Made by a program: the position numbers and the translations under genes. Positions 1 through 13,560 of a stretch of DNA of 64,000 nt are shown piece by piece. The stretch is from Spongilla lacustris (Eukaryota > Porifera > Demospongiae > Spongillida > Spongillidae): contig OX442428.1 of assembly GCA_949361645.1 (NCBI GenBank), forward strand, positions 5,184,461 through 5,248,460. Direction: 5' to 3'. Each line of letters starts with the position of its first letter. The stretch's first letter is position 1. The notes beneath the pieces are model-generated. The model searched no databases. It worked only from the letters and a program-made list of their open reading frames with translations, and was not told where the DNA came from.

Positions 1-160
1 AGATATACAATAATTATTCCTATATTTAGCAAAACGATTGTAATGACGTTCTATACAGTGCTAAATATAGGAATAATTATTGTATATCTCCACTGAATCC
101 CTTGTTCCCTTCATTTTTACACCACCATTGCCTTCAAATCCTATATACCACTAACTTTGG
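1..160. mobile_element. Foldback MITE copy 1, cut by the window start
   Basis: Positions 1-31 and 58-88 form a perfect inverted repeat around a short loop; the arm contains cctatatttagca. This is followed by a right end reading ccttgttccctt, tttttacaccaccattgcc and aaatcctatata. The same end is found in both arms of the copies at 37545-37775 and 52751-52890, so this is the right half of the same non-autonomous element. The left end lies outside the window. No coding capacity is seen. Confidence 0.75.
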
Positions 161-609
161 TGGATGGATGGAAGCCTCACTTCATATAAAGCATATCGTA
201 GCTTATAGCTCTGCATACGCTGCTGCTGCTCCCTTTTTGTGAGCATTAGAAGCGGATCCGTCATCGATGCCCTTAGAGAACTTACAACTACTATATGATC
301 GATCTACTTTTCCCCTTCGCTGGTTGAAATCACCTTGCAAAACTCAGCAGCACAACGACTCCCCTGTTGCATTAGGAAGGCAGATAAGCTGTTTGAGGAA
401 GCTTTATATTAGCAACCACTGCTCAGAAGAAACACTTTAATATCCTAGTACCAGTGCAACTAACAGGACTGCATCAACATCCATATTGAGCCTCTGACTT
501 TCATGCATGTGGCTGCAATTTGATTGTAGCGTTGAAATTCCAATGCCGTAACTGCCCATTGGCCATGATTTAGCAACTTTCCTCGTACGGTGATGTAATC
601 CATCCAACT
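161..609. other. No recognised feature
   Basis: Mixed-composition sequence without a convincing reading frame, RNA gene or repeat that I can recognise. Confidence 0.5.
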
Positions 610-1160
610 GTGGTTAGAGGGTTAGGGTACGAGACTATGTGAGTGTAGGTGGTGTGTGTGGACATTGGGATGAGTGCAGGTTGTGTAAGTGTGTTGTAGG
701 TGTTTGATGATGGGAGGTGGTCTGCTGGTGATTGTAAGTGGTATGTATGAACTTTGGGATGAGTGCACATTGTCTGGAGGAGGTTGGTGTGTGAAGATGG
801 AAGTGGTTTGCATGAGTGTATGGGCTTTGGGGAGAGTACACATGGAGGAGGGTTGGTGTGTTGCATGAATGTATGCCGGTGTGTGATAAAGGTGTACTAA
901 GGGATGAGGGCAATGGTTACTGTGTTGTATGAGTGTACACGGATGTGGGTAGAGGTGGTTTGTGTGAGTGCTGGGTGAATGTCTGGATGAGTGCGTGTTG
1001 TGTTTGGAGTGTGGTAAGTTATAAGCAGCTAGGTATATGCAGCTGTAAGTGGAGTGTCTAATGATGGGAAGTGGTTTTGTGATATGTGTGAGGAGGGATT
1101 GTGTGTTGTATGATTGTATACATGTATGAGTGACTTTGCAGATAGTATGGATAAAATGGG
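610..1160. repeat. G/T-rich degenerate minisatellite
   Basis: The + strand is strongly G/T biased and keeps returning to variants of gggatgagtgcaggttgtgt, gtgtgttgtaggtg and tgatgggaagtggt. Units are irregular in length and diverged. Short minus-strand frames here are rich in His, Pro and Thr only because of the base bias, so I do not call a gene. Confidence 0.55.
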
Positions 1161-1576
1161 TGATGGGATGATTGGTATTGAGTATATACTGGCTGAATTT
1201 TCAATATCATGCACTTCTATCTCTGCCTGTAGGAGTTCTAGCTCCAACCCATCTTCCTCTACTTGGTTGTTGTCCACTTGAATGCTTCTTCCAGTTGGCA
1301 TTGGCTCAACTGATGCTGTCAGTAACCATCACTCAGCATCAGCAGTCATCCAGTGCTGTTCACCACTCCAGCTTTGACATGTCTAATAATTCAGTTCATT
1401 GCGTGTTTATTGTTGTAGTGCCTTTTTTATTTTTGTAATGCCCGCTATTGTTATCATTTCTAACAGCTGGGCAACTAGGTTATGATTTTAGTGTGGATGG
1501 TTCACATTGAACATATGTGATGCTAATAGAAGGTTGTTAGTATCTTATCCAGTCACATGTATGTGCAGGTAATTGG
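1161..1576. other. No recognised feature
   Basis: Short open frames are present, but none shows a domain, a splice-consistent structure or similarity to another part of the window. Confidence 0.4.
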
Positions 1577-1709
1577 TAGTCTTGTACCCAGACTCTGATT
1601 CCCACAGCTGCAGATGGATTACATCATTGATATGGTCTTTCCATGTACACATGTAGTGGTGATGTAATTAATCAGCAGCTTGGCAATCAAAGGTCTAGGT
1701 ATGAGACTA
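1577..1709. mobile_element. Degenerate hairpin MITE with tagtct...agacta ends
   Basis: It begins tagtcttgtacccagac and ends ggtatgagacta, an imperfect inverted repeat. The ends and the inner cagctgcagatggattacat match the terminal inverted repeat of the element at 35280-36145, so this looks like a short, decayed relative. No clear target-site duplication is visible. Confidence 0.55.
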
Positions 1710-1770
1710 CATGTAGTACAATTCCCATGACTAGCGATTGACAGAAACCTATAGAGGACAATTAACCTTA

Positions 1771-2110
1771 ATATTACCTTTCCCCCCAGGACAGACACTT
1801 AAATAACCCCAAGGACAAGCTTATTATAAATATCTCGCCCCCGGGACAGGCACGTAAACACCCCCCAGGACAAGCTTCTTGAGTATCCTCCTCCGCCCCT
1901 CCCCTCCAGGACAGGCCGTAAACACCCCCCAGGACAAGCTACTTGAGTATTCTACTTCTCCCCCCCCAAGACAGGCACGTAAACATCCCCCAGGACAAGC
2001 TTCTTGAGTGTCCCCCCCCCCCCCCCCCCCCCCCCCCCCGGGACAGGCACGTAAACACTCCCCAGGACAAGCTTCTTGTGTATCCTTTCCCCCCCCCCCC
2101 CCCGGGACAT
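1771..2110. repeat. Poly-C minisatellite, about five units of roughly 70 bp
   Basis: Units contain ccaggacaggcacgtaaaca followed by ccccccaggacaagcttctt and gagtatcc, separated by C runs that lengthen to 28 bases at 2012-2039. The C runs differ in length between units, as expected from slippage. The frames crossing it are repeat artefacts. Confidence 0.8.
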
Positions 2111-2299
2111 AAATTTGAAAAAAACCCCTAGACACCATTTATTGTCATCCATAGGGGTGTACGATTAAATAATAAAGTAGCCCAAATTTATCATTGCGGT
2201 GGCATTTGCTTCGTGCAGCATATTGATCTGTCGGTCGTTCTTACAATCGCATTCTTTTCGCAGGAGAAGCGATGGAACCGTCCCGATGTTCTGCACTGT

Positions 2300-2578
2300 T
2301 CATGGCCGCTTTATGGTTTCATTGTACCGTTGCCGCTTTAAAGATAGTATTGGCTCGGGGTTCTTGCGATATTTTTCCCACTCATCGACTTGCTTTCGAT
2401 CGGAGTTCTGGTGATATCGTTCTTCCTCAGCGGTTAGTTTTGGCTCGGGGTTCCGATGATATCGTTCTCGAGCTTTTTCTTTGCTCTCTTCTGACGACCG
2501 TTCTTTCAATACTTCCTCTCGCTTTTGGAGGTATTCCGCTCGACGTTTAGCTCTAGCCTTACGCTGACGTGAAGGCAT
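2300..2578 (-). pseudogene. Lys/Arg/Glu-rich repeat protein exon, truncated copy
   Basis: This minus-strand frame encodes about 92 residues starting MPSRQRKARAKRRAEY. It is highly charged and helical-looking, with a loose 15-residue repeat around RYH-NPEPKL and RYHQNSDRK. A second copy in opposite orientation lies at 32292-32698 and continues past the point where this one stops (after ETIKRP). Nucleotide similarity goes on beyond that stop to about 2200, so this copy is prematurely ended and probably dead. I recall similar basic NPEPK-type repeats ahead of transposon (Helitron-type) proteins in invertebrate genomes, but no helicase or Rep motif is present here. That assignment is inference. 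Confidence 0.5.
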
Positions 2579-2599
2579 TTTGACAAAAACAACTTCATT

Positions 2600-3215
2600 A
2601 ACAAAAGCAAACGATACAAACTACGAACAGAAACATCAAAGCCTCACGTGTAGTTCTATTTAAGCTCAAGTAGGTGTGACTTACAGCATCTATCATGGCA
2701 TTTCTAGCCCGAGCTACTGTAACAAGCGATCCCTATGAACATACTTGTACGGATATAACTTGAAATTCTGAACCTATTGATACCACTGACGTTCTTTGAA
2801 ACAGCTCCCGTGTCGAGTTTTTTCCCCAGTAAAGTTATCAACATATGTATTTATGTTATCAGTTCAAGGTCCAATAGGATCCACGAGTATCTGACTCAAA
2901 AGGGCACTACCGCTTGATATTCTGAACGTACTGGCATCATTCGCGTCCTTTAAATCTTATCTCGAGTTCTTTACAAATAAAGGAAGAAGGAGAAAATGGC
3001 CGCCATTCCGTCTGGGGACGAGGAAAAAAAACAGAATCCCTTTTGTTCTCTTGAACGACACGGTTATGCGACATCAAACAAACACGAAACGGCTCTCTTT
3101 TGATTTCTTGTTCGATACCGACAACTAGTTAAGCCATCCGATTGATAGGAGTCCCGTTAGAAGCAGCGGGTTCCGTTTCTAATGACATTCACAATCCGGG
3201 TCAAATCCTCCTATA
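2600..3215. other. No recognised feature
   Basis: Flank between the charged-repeat exon copy and the inverted-repeat element starting at 3216. No convincing gene is seen. Confidence 0.4.
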
Positions 3216-4809
3216 CACAGCCAGAAGTTTTTTCTTGACTCAAACCTGTACCCAGTGTTGAATCAGATTGTTTACCAGACCTTCGTAGACTTGGTGGAAA
3301 CCTTTGGCTCAGATATGTGGGAGTAAAATTGATCCAGATTGTATTACCATAGTATTTCCAGATGTCGCTATCGATCTAAATCTGAATCAACGCGGTATCC
3401 GATGAAGACCGGGACGCATTTACGTATGTTTACCGCGTTCCCAGCCCTTAATGTTTTTTATTTTATTTATGGTTCGATTCGCAAAAGATTACAAACAAAA
3501 ACAATACAATACACGTTACAAACAATACACAAATACAACAATACAGCATATTACTCCAATCCCGTTAGAGTCTTCTCATTGGCGAGTTTCTGTTCAATCT
3601 CTCTTCAAATTTGCGAACATAACAGTTGGGAACAATGGGAACGGCAGGCCTGTTTAACCTAGTTACAATCCATGGTAAAATCTTATTGGTAAAAAATGCC
3701 AATTTACACGTACCTAGTGTTTATTCCTGAATGACATACATGTACTCTGTAGCCATTACGAACATTGTGCATGGATGATGTAATCGAACAAGTAACCAAC
3801 AGAAGGTTTTCCCAGAATAGCTGAGTGGAGGCAGGCTGAGCTGAGACGTAGTTGAGTGTGTGAAGCAGCTCAAGCAGGCTGTTGAGGTAAGCTGGAATTT
3901 GAGGGCAACAGAGCTGAGTTGAGGCTTACTGTGTTGGCTGAGTTAAGTCTGCCTGAGTTAGAACTCTGGCATGGTGCAAGACATTAAACACTCTCCTGGG
4001 AGTATAAAACACATCATATTATATTAAGGTGCACAGGCGTTATGCTCTTACCTGACAAAAGATGGATGGAACGATACCCACAACAAAATCCTCTAGTAGG
4101 CTGTGCAAGATTTGAATATTAGCACTATTTATAGTTCTGAAACCCCTTGATAGTTGTGTAGTTAAGACCAGCAGTCGCCAGAGTGATATGCTAAGCCTAT
4201 ATGTAACACATATGCCCATGTATATGAAGGTGAACGAGTTAACCTAGGTTAATGTGGGAGGTACCTTACACATGCGCAGTCTGATAGAAGAAATGTCTCG
4301 TGGCGTGTGAAGACACACTTGGTTGGTGATTCCTTTCTTTTCTTTCTTTCTCCAGACCATCACGGTCTGTGATTTCTAGGGGAGAAAGGGAAAAGGGGGA
4401 CCGCCTCCTCCAAGCTGGCATAAGGGGTGGGGCTGTCCCCTTCCCACCCCCATCCCTCTCCCTCCATGTCAGAAATGTATATAAAGATGTGCTTACATTT
4501 TGAAGTGCTCCTGGACAATATAAACCTCTGCAGGCCTACACTGAGTTTCTCAATGGAAAAATTGTTGAAGATCTTCAAACCATCACCACATCTAAACAAA
4601 AGAAACATTTATGTGTTTTCTGTACTATAATACAGGCTCTTAAGCTCACCTGGAATCTGTGGTAAAGGCATCAGACAGGTAACTCTTATGCTGCTGTACA
4701 GATAAATGATGAAAGTCAATTGCTGTAAACATTCTGTGCTCTGACAATTGCATTGAATAACTCAACCTAAAACATAATAAACACATTTGTAACATCATGC
4801 ACACAAATG

Positions 4810-5051
<242 letters not shown>

Positions 5052-5410
5052 TCATGGCTCCCCCTCCCCAATCTTAGATAAAGCAGGGCCGCCAATACGT
5101 TCCTACACGAAAATATATACATATACACAATAATACCTTTTGGTTATCAGCAGCGTGTACAGCTTCTCTAATAGATGGTACACGTGGCGAACGTCCTCAG
5201 CTTCCACAAAAGCGTTTTTCTTATATCGTCAGTACTTCTAGCACGTGTCGCTTCTATAAATTTGCATAACAATGCCACGATGTGACCCAGAAACAAAGAG
5301 GAGTATATAAGCTCGCCCTAATTCGTACCAACCAGCATACCTTTGCCCTGTTATGCACACACCGCGGCTGCGAACCAGTAACACCTATAGTACCTAACCA
5401 GGTAGTGTGC

Positions 5411-7582
5411 ATTATTTAGGGTAGATTAGGTAGTGTTCGGCAGTTGCGCGGTACAAGCACAAGTCAAGAATAACCATCCCAAATATAGGCAATCATAAAA
5501 ATAAGAACAGTAGTGTTTTGGAATCTTCAGGGACTGCAGAATACTTAAACATTCGTAGTTTATATATTTAAGCTTCGTTGAATATATAATGATACAGGCA
5601 GATCTCAATAGACGTCGCATTTACCAGTGTTCGGCATCGCACGAGGGATTTTCGGCAGTCGAATTAGGTAGTGTTCGGCAGTGCGCATGCATGCAATTAA
5701 TAATCAAATACCCATACGCAACAGGTACAGATACGACTAAGTCTTATGATTTCTTTTTCACTGTCAATATCTCGTTCTTATAGTAGGTATGGACTGTATA
5801 AAATTAGGAATAATCAAGAATGAAAAACCAAGAATCAACAATAAATGCAGGCGGGCAAAATCAGCTTGCGCTATAGATGATGCATGCCTGCGTGGAATGC
5901 GATTTGTTCAATCATCTTCCATATACCAGCAGGTATAGGACACAAATAATTGTTTGTGTCAAATGTGAAAAGCATGCAAGTGATGCCTCTTTGCACTCGT
6001 CACATGCCACTTGCATTTATTTCCATTTTCCTCATCTTGAGAGAAGCTTGAGTTACATGCTCAGCATTCCCAGTCATCTTCATTTGTTTGCTTTTCCTTC
6101 CCCTTTCCCTCTCCTTTCTTACCACCTTGTACCTTTCCTTTTCCTTTCTGTTTTCCTTTAAGAGTCTTTCTTGCATGCTCTTCAGCTTCATGCACTTCCT
6201 TCCATCTCTTGCTGGTGAGAGCATACATGCATGTACATGCTTGATGACAAAGATCGCTTCCTTTTTTTCTGGGCCGGTTTCTGCACATAAATCCTTGAAA
6301 CCACAAGAGGCCTGACCTTCCATTATTTATGCGTCCATCTTCCTAAACCACCTTTCAGTGTACAATGTCACAGGGATATTTCCTGTTAATGGGAACTGAA
6401 CTCATATTTTATACAAAACATGGCCTTCTCATGCAGCTTTAATAAGCAGTGATGGGAGGCCCATTCTTCAATTGCCATCTAATTTGTCATGACTCATACA
6501 ATGTGGACACACTAAATGAAGGTGATTTCTGGAAAAATGACCTTCTCACGCTTCCTGCAGTGCAAATTCCATACTCTTTGCATGGAGACTGCCTTGCCAG
6601 TCATCACAATCAGGAATTTTCACGTGCATGTGAAAGAAATCATTTGTATGTTCCAATTTTTTCTTCTATATGAAATAAGATGCATGTACATGTATTATGC
6701 TATATTATTATGATACAGCCGGCACTACAGAATAATGACTATTCAATGTAGATTGCAAAAGTCAGTATTAAGTGTATTAGCTAATCCTACTTACTGAGAA
6801 GAATCGGCAAGGTATAAAATATTCTTGCATAAAATAAAATGGACATAATAAACATTCATCACACACAACAATAAACATTTCAGTTAGGAGAGTATAGGAA
6901 CAGTAGTCGCCTGCACCGGTACCGCTGAAAGGAAATTCGTATATCCATGCACATACCATGCACGTATATACATTTACGCTTATATCAGCCCCCCATCCGA
7001 ACACTGCTTCCCGCCCTCAGATGCACCTGCCACGTACATAATAGCTTCCTTGCATCCTCACAAGCTTCAAAACAATAGCTTTAGGTTCAGTTGTATACTT
7101 TGTTTTATTTGGAGTGTTCGGCACCCATGCCGAACACTCTATTAGTAAGTGATTTGAATTCCACTTGGAGTGTTCGACAGCCTTCGAATTCCACCAATTC
7201 TTCACTGTTTTATGTTGTAAAATACTTTACTCTGTTGCACACTAACTGGTCAAGTATAAAACAGCATATAAATATTATTTGAAACAGCTAACCTTGTTAA
7301 CAGCTGGTTGCCCCTACAGTACCTCTTAACACTTGCGCACCGTTTGACGCGCCATTTTGACCAAAAATTAGGCATTGGTAAACAAAAGAAATTATAATTC
7401 ACGAACGATACTTTTCTGTACAATGTAAAATGTACCCTCTGATTATACACTCATTGGAGAACATTTTTCAGCCTGTGTTGGAATTTTCAAGCTTCAGATA
7501 AGCCTTTGCACCTCATTTGAATCGTAGACTGCCGAACACTCCCCCCTGCCGAACTTACCTTATGCTACCCTAGATAAATAAT
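5411..7582. mobile_element. Nested inverted-repeat element with gttcggcag ends
   Basis: The left end attatttagggtag followed by gtgttcggcag is answered at the right by ctgccgaac and ctaccctagataaataat in reverse orientation. Further gtgttcggca and tgccgaacac motifs recur at about 5625, 5665 and 7112-7170, giving a set of short inverted copies. No open frame shows a domain. Target-site duplication unclear. Confidence 0.4.
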
Positions 7583-8144
7583 CAGACATTCCCAAATCCT
7601 TACCATTGACAAATTACGTTTCACGGGGAAAACGATCATGGAAAGAGAGCCAGGCGCGCGAGGAGGTCGAGATGAGATCTTTAAGGCACTACAATACCAC
7701 AGAGCTCGAGTGTGTCGCACCATACAGAGAAAGAGTGCTCAGATATTTCGATTTACGGTTCAGTGCTAGTATTGATTTACTAGCAACAGTGGTCTGGAAC
7801 GAGGGAGCACAATCTTGGGTCAAACTGTTTACCAATCATGGGTCAAGCTGTTATTAAATTGTGGGTCAAGTTGTTATACAATCTGGATCAGATTGAGGCT
7901 GCAGACCACAATCAGATTGTTGTTATCAGTTACTCTGATTCAGATTGTGACCCACCCTTGGTACAAACTGAAGAGTCCCACCAGGTTTGAATCAGATTGG
8001 TAACTTCTGGCTGTGTATGAGAGTTACTTAACTCTCGATAGTGACCACCGCATTCATATACTCCGTAAACCTTTGCATACTTTAACCGCAGTGACGTAGC
8101 CGCGGTAAGTCAAACTCGATTTAACCGCGATATATCGTTTAATA

Positions 8145-8160
8145 CCGCGATATATCGCGG
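8145..8160. other. 16-bp perfect palindrome upstream of gene A
   Basis: ccgcgatatatcgcgg reads the same on both strands and ends 17 bases before the likely start codon of gene A. A partial second copy (accgcgatatatcg) lies just upstream. It may be regulatory or a repeat trace; nothing in the sequence decides. Confidence 0.5.
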
Positions 8161-8177
8161 CAACCTAGTACATGTAC

Positions 8178-11100
8178 ATGGCTATGGTTCCTTCCATCTC
8201 GTTAATTTATTTCTTTATTGCAGTTGGTGCTTTAGCAGATAGCGTCACAATCTTCATTCCAGCAGGTAACCCTTCAGCTGTTCAAGAGTACCTTTGCAAC
8301 GGAACACTGCCCTCTAACACCACACTGGAGCTTCAGCGAGGCGTGCACGTGATCACTGAACCGTGCATGTAACAGATCCGTTGGCACAGAACTGACGAAC
8401 ATCCGCATAACTGGGGCAGGAAAGAGTGAGACTAAAGTCATTTGCAGAGGTAGGTGGGGATTTGGGTTCAACGGCGCTCAAAATATTACTATAGAAGGAT
8501 TAGCGTTCGTCGATTGTGGTGTTCACATTGCCGTCCTGTATCTGAATCTCGCTCGTTCCGTTTCGGTGAATAATGTCACTTTTTCTAATTCACCTGGCTA
8601 TGGTGTGTATGGCCTCGCACTGACGGACTTTGTCATGTCTGATGTAGACTTTACGTGTGAGTGCTTCAGTGGTAGCACGTGTTCTGGAGCAAAATTCGAC
8701 AGAAGCGACAGCAATAATCCGACTTTGATAACTATAGAAAAGTGTACCTTTGTCGGCCTCTGTGTAGGTGTAGAGGTATTGGGACACGTGGTGGATATCC
8801 GCGACAGTTCGTTTAATGGAAACAGAGGGGCGTTAGTTGCGACCGAGTCTTGGGTCAGCGTCATTAACTGTAGCTACGTTGGTAACGTTGCGGCCTTCCC
8901 TGGTTACGGAGCTGCAGCCATCACAGCACACGATGTGGCATTCCTAAACGTTACAGGTAGCAGGTTTGACAGTAATACAGCAAATCAAGGTCAAGGTGGG
9001 GCAATACAGATACGCGGAAATCAAGTCGCAAGTAACGATCCAGTCCTTGTGATCAACAATTGCATATTTCAAAACAACAGTGCGATGGACGGCGGAGCGG
9101 TGTTTGCATTCCAACTTCAATCTAGCGTGGTAATTTCAAAGTCTACTTTCTGTTCTTACAATCTCAATCTTGTCGACGTGGAGCTCATCGAAAACCAATA
9201 TGTTCCTTGCGGTGGTGGAGCTAAAGGTGCGGCTGTGTACTTCAATGAGATTGATTACCTGAATATCACTGGGACTGGAAGTAAATTCATAGGGAACAAG
9301 CCGCAAGGGGCCATTCAAGGAATAGGGTCAAACCTACACATCTCTGGAACGGTGACTTTCACAAATAACTCTGGAGAGAGCGGAGGGGCCATTTATCTCA
9401 CCAATAACGCTCATCTGTACTTTAACAACTGTAACGTGAGTTTCTCTCAAAATACAGCCAGCAGATTTGGTGGTGCCATCTACATAGAAGGAGATCAATC
9501 CTTAGAGACCAACATTCTCACACTTTGTGCAATACACTTTTTGGGCAGTGCTCACAACATAACCTTCCAGGATAACCGTGCAAGAATAGGTGGTCATGCC
9601 ATTTATGCTACACCCATCTATAACTGTCAATTAGAAGGCAAGAAAAATATAAGGTCAAGACAGTCTGATTATGACCCGTTTTTTCAATTTGTGAACTCTA
9701 ATAAGAAAGAGATATTGTCATTTCCTGCCAAAGTGCACTTATGTAGCTGCAGGTATGGAGATAGAACTTTCAACGATTCCATTATCCACATGTATCCTGG
9801 TGCAACTATTAAGTGCGATGTTGCTTTGCAGGATTATGTAAATGCTATGTCTCCCGGTGTGCTTTATGCCAGTGTCACCTTGCCTGAGGTAAGGCTAGCT
9901 CCCCAACAGGAGGTTCAATGGATTGGAAATGAGTGCACTGCTATTGAGTATCAAGTATATGGGATACAGAATCTCACTGTGAATATACAGTTGTCAAATA
10001 CTCCTGGGACTAAATTGACATCAATTTCTGTGACACTCCAGCCTTGTGATAAAGGATTTGCACTGCAGAATGATTCAGGAGGATTATTGCAATGCAAGTG
10101 CTCTGATTTCCTGTCCTCATTTAGGGTAACATGTGACATTAACTATGGCACTGTTCATAGAAGTGGGCTTCAATGGATAGGCTTGGATCCTGATGGGAAT
10201 GAAGCATTGGCCAATATATGCCCATTGAAATACTGCAATTCCAATACTGCTGGTATGTCACTGGCAAAGCCTGCAGACATTTGTGCAGGAGGTCGCATAG
10301 GCATGCTGTGTGGCAAATGTCCTGATGGCCTTAGTGTGATGTTTGGATCTGCAGACTGTCATAAGTGCTCAAATGTGTGGCTACTCACCATCCTCATCTA
10401 TGCTGTACTGGGTTTACTGCTGGTGGCTATTCTGTTTGCTCTTAACCTCACAGTCACTTCAGGCATCCTATATGGAATTATATTCTATGCAAACGTCCTT
10501 ATAGTAAATTCGACCATTTTCTTTAGCCAATCTCATTTAGCACCACTAGAAATCATAGTTTCATTTGTCAATTTGGACTTGGGATTTCCCCTGTGCTTCT
10601 ATGATGGAATGGATGATGTAACCAAAACAGGGCTGCAGTTTGTATTCCCAGTGTACCTTCTTGTCATCTCGCTCACTATTGTCCTTACCAGCCATTACTG
10701 CTTAAGTTGGTCTTCAACCAGTGCAGTTTCTTGTACACACAAGATTAGGCAATTTATTGGGAAAAGAGCTGTCAATGTTCTTGCAACACTAATATATCTA
10801 TCTTACTCCAAAGTGCTTAGAACTGTTATTGATATATTTACAAGTACTATTGTCTATCTAAAAAATGGTTCCATGATCATAGTGTGGACGTATGATGGGA
10901 CAATCAGATACCTCCAAGGGAAGCATATTGTTTTGTTTGTGCTTGCCATGGTGGCTAGCGTGTTTCTTGTTATTTACACTATCCTTTTAACATTCTTACC
11001 AATCATTGATGTGTGCAGCGAAAAGCACAAACTTATGAAATGGCTGAGCCAAAAAGTAAGCCGCTTAAAACCATTCAATGATGCGTACTATGCACCGTAC

Positions 11101-11661
11101 AAGGGTAAATGGAGAATGTGGTTAGGTGCAAGACTCTGGCTTGTTGTCCTTTTGTATATCCCAGGCCCATTCTTGGGGTCTTCCAATCCATCCTTACTTC
11201 TATCCATTCATGTTGCTATGGTGATCATATTTACAATCATCCAAACATGTATCATGCCATTTGAGGAGGCAGTTTCCCAGAAATTCATTTGCTTTGGAAA
11301 GTATATATACAATATGTTGGATTTATTTTACCTGCTGAATTACATCATATTGGCATTGGTTGTGTCCTACCTTTTAGCCCAAGACATGAACAAAACACAA
11401 CTCCAGGCGGTGGTAGGAGTGTTAGTGGGCATGTCACTTGTTGTATTTTTTTGCTCCATTCTCTCACACACTTCAGTAATCTTTCTCAAAAGATGTGGCA
11501 GACCTATAACCACAAGTCTGCAGGGTGGGATATCTCACCCAGCCAATGATGTCAACACTGCATCCAATTCTCCCAAAGAATATACTGTTGAGCTCAGAGA
11601 GCCTCTACTTGATAGCATAAAGATGGTACCACAAGGCAGAGCTAGCGCTGTAACAAATTGA
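8178..11661 (+). CDS. Beta-helix ectodomain / multi-pass membrane protein, copy A (one N-terminal frameshift)
   Basis: Start chosen at MAMVPSIS, matching copies B and C; a 20-residue hydrophobic signal peptide follows. The frame breaks at about 8350-8375, where the spacing differs from B and C by a non-multiple of three and TAA appears. It then reopens and runs uninterrupted to 11661 (1031 codons from 8566). The ectodomain has repeated NNSAMDGGAVF- and GGAIY-like turns of a right-handed parallel beta-helix (polymorphic outer membrane protein type) and many N-glycosylation sites. At about 10279 a Cys-rich block (GGRIGMLCGKCPDG...DCHKC) precedes about nine or ten membrane segments from 10378. 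A loop carries KPFNDAYYAPYKGKW and RMWLG. The tail ends ELREPLLDSIKM. About 25 codons present in B and C are missing in frame near 9150. The likely role is a cell-surface protein, perhaps a receptor; its ligand is unknown. Single long exon. Confidence 0.82.
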
Positions 11662-11802
11662 TGAGACCCATATGTAGTGTGATACTAGATTATGTAGCTT
11701 TACATGTGCCTATAAACAATTGTAGTGTAAATGTGCCTGTGTTAATTTTTTTTGCAAATGTACATTAGCCAGAGTTTAACCTGTGCAGTGGCAGTGAACA
11801 AA

Positions 11803-11864
<62 letters not shown>

Positions 11865-11929
11865 ATTCACATACATATAGCACATACACAGTACACTTAT
11901 ATACACAAAGAGTTGTGAACATAGTTCTT
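11662..11929. repeat. Shared 3' flank of the gene family with (CA)n
   Basis: gatgagacccatatg and tgtgcctataaac downstream of the stop recur after genes B and C, showing that the duplicated unit extends past the coding region. A CA run occupies 11804-11860. The motif gtttaacctgtgcagtggcagtgaa reappears alone at about 29338. Confidence 0.75.
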
Positions 11930-12625
11930 ATCAGTTTCATTCCTAGGAGAAGCTTGTATGTATGGTCCTTGTACTCCATCTAAAAACCTCAAGAGCAACA
12001 GTTAATTTAAAGTAGGCCATTATCACTTTTCCCCACTACACACAATAGTACAAAGCTGTTACACTTAAGATGACATGCACCTTGAGGACTACAGTATTTT
12101 ATAAGTACCCTTGAACTATAATATTTGCAATAGTTATCAGTAGCTATTTGAAGTACCAGTATATTGATGTAAACTGACTCAGGGAGAGTTAATTTTGTTT
12201 TATTTATTTATTTATTTAAGTAAGAAGATTCATTAAGTACAATAGTTTATTTATTTTGATTTTGCTATTGAATTAGCTCATTTGCAAAATGATGTCTCCA
12301 ACAAGAGCCAGAGTTCAAACTTATAGACCTATTAATCAACACAGCACAAATAATGATGGCATAGTGCAGTGAGCTGCACACGCTTCCTGGACAGAACCCC
12401 CACCCCCCTCCCCCGTTGTTTGAGCCATTGAGCAGTGAAGAATATATTTCTATTCTGGTTCTATATAAAACCTCCATCGTCACTTAAAAGAAGGATAGAA
12501 AGTTTCCTACACCACCACAGTCATCATGTTCATACAATAAATGGACGGTGCATGCATGATATGGGCTTTTATATGGTGTTCATTCTAACACATGCCAGGG
12601 TTGTCTCATCCAGACCATCTTAGGC
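11930..12625. repeat. Dispersed 700-bp block, copy 1
   Basis: Closely similar to 14735-15455 and, with a large internal deletion, to 57825-58235. Shared landmarks are gaagcttgtatgtatggtc, cctcaagagcaac, agtaggccattatc, ctattgaattagctc and aacacatgccagggttgt. Two copies follow genes A and C, so it is probably part of the duplicated gene unit or an old inserted repeat. No gene is recognised in it. Confidence 0.7.
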
Positions 12626-12639
12626 AGGTACATCTTCCA

Positions 12640-13080
12640 TATTAATGCTGATTCTACATATGCATGTTTAGGGAGGGCATGGGAAGCATATAGTGTGTTG
12701 AAAGGGGGCTTTGTCTAGGGTTAGCAGGTCAAGCCTGCCTCTCTGTCTGCCCTCTAAATAAACTATCCCCAAACTAGATTGCTTTATCAATCTAAATGGT
12801 CTTCTTGGGAAACCAACCATTCAGACTCATGCATATATAGCCTGCCTACTGAATATTGCTGACTCTACTTGTGCATTGATTGTACCTTGTACACTGTCTC
12901 ACCCTTCGAGCTTCTACCTTGAATAGCCACACATCTGGTTGCACCCAATTCAAGACGTGACTCAGCGTCACACATGGTCCAAGGTCAGGGCCTCCATTCC
13001 TCCTTAGATAGTATAGGGCATGCATGGGAAGCATATAGTGTGCTGAAAGGGTGCTTAGTCTAAGGTTAGCAGGTCAAAGC
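12640..13080. repeat. Dispersed repeat, gcatgggaagcatatagtgt family
   Basis: Contains ggcatgggaagcatatagtg, gggctttgtcta, gttagcaggtcaagcctgcc and ctatccccaaactagattg. Related copies are at 12990-13080, 59170-59490 and 62515-62645, with an inverted copy at about 13560-13860. It may be a SINE or a LINE tail; no internal promoter boxes were recognised. Confidence 0.6.
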
Positions 13081-13560
13081 CTCACAAAGTGACCCCCCCC
13101 CCCCCCCCCGCCCCCATGTATATATAAATCAGGCTAAAAGCCAACAATTACCATGTCATGCAACTGTTCTAGTTGGCTACGGCAATCAGTGACTTGCACA
13201 GCTGTTACTACACCTTTGATACATGTTGGGTGAAGTAAGCATGATATAGGCATTTTAATTTATATGGTAGAGATTTTTAATTGGACCTGCTTGTATATAT
13301 GCAATGTCTAAATTTGTCAAAGGATGTGTTAAGCAGAGAAAATATAATTCATATACATATGCTTAACTGGGTCTGGGCCTGAGACTATACTGCCATTCTT
13401 TAACCAGGTTGATGTTGAATTGAGTATTGTATTTATAATATAATATTATTATTATAATAATATAATTATATAGATGGTGTTCATTCTAACACATGCCAGG
13501 ATTGTTCTCATCGACTGAGACGGTGCAACACTGTGATGCCGTCATGGGGTTAAGGTGGTT
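13081..13560. other. Poly-C run and AT-rich stretch, no gene seen
   Basis: A C run sits at about 13092-13110, and an AT-rich tract of tataata/attatt units at 13435-13475. A fragment of the 700-bp block (ttctaacacatgccagg) follows at 13482. Confidence 0.5.

Noticed and set aside
1824..2138. Gly-rich frame of 104 residues
   Set aside because: It is the minus-strand reading of a poly-C minisatellite, with unit-to-unit shifts explained by homopolymer length.
8350..8380. A short intron explaining the frame break in gene A
   Set aside because: The interval between usable GT and AG is only about 30 bases and would not restore the peptide seen in copies B and C; a true indel is simpler.
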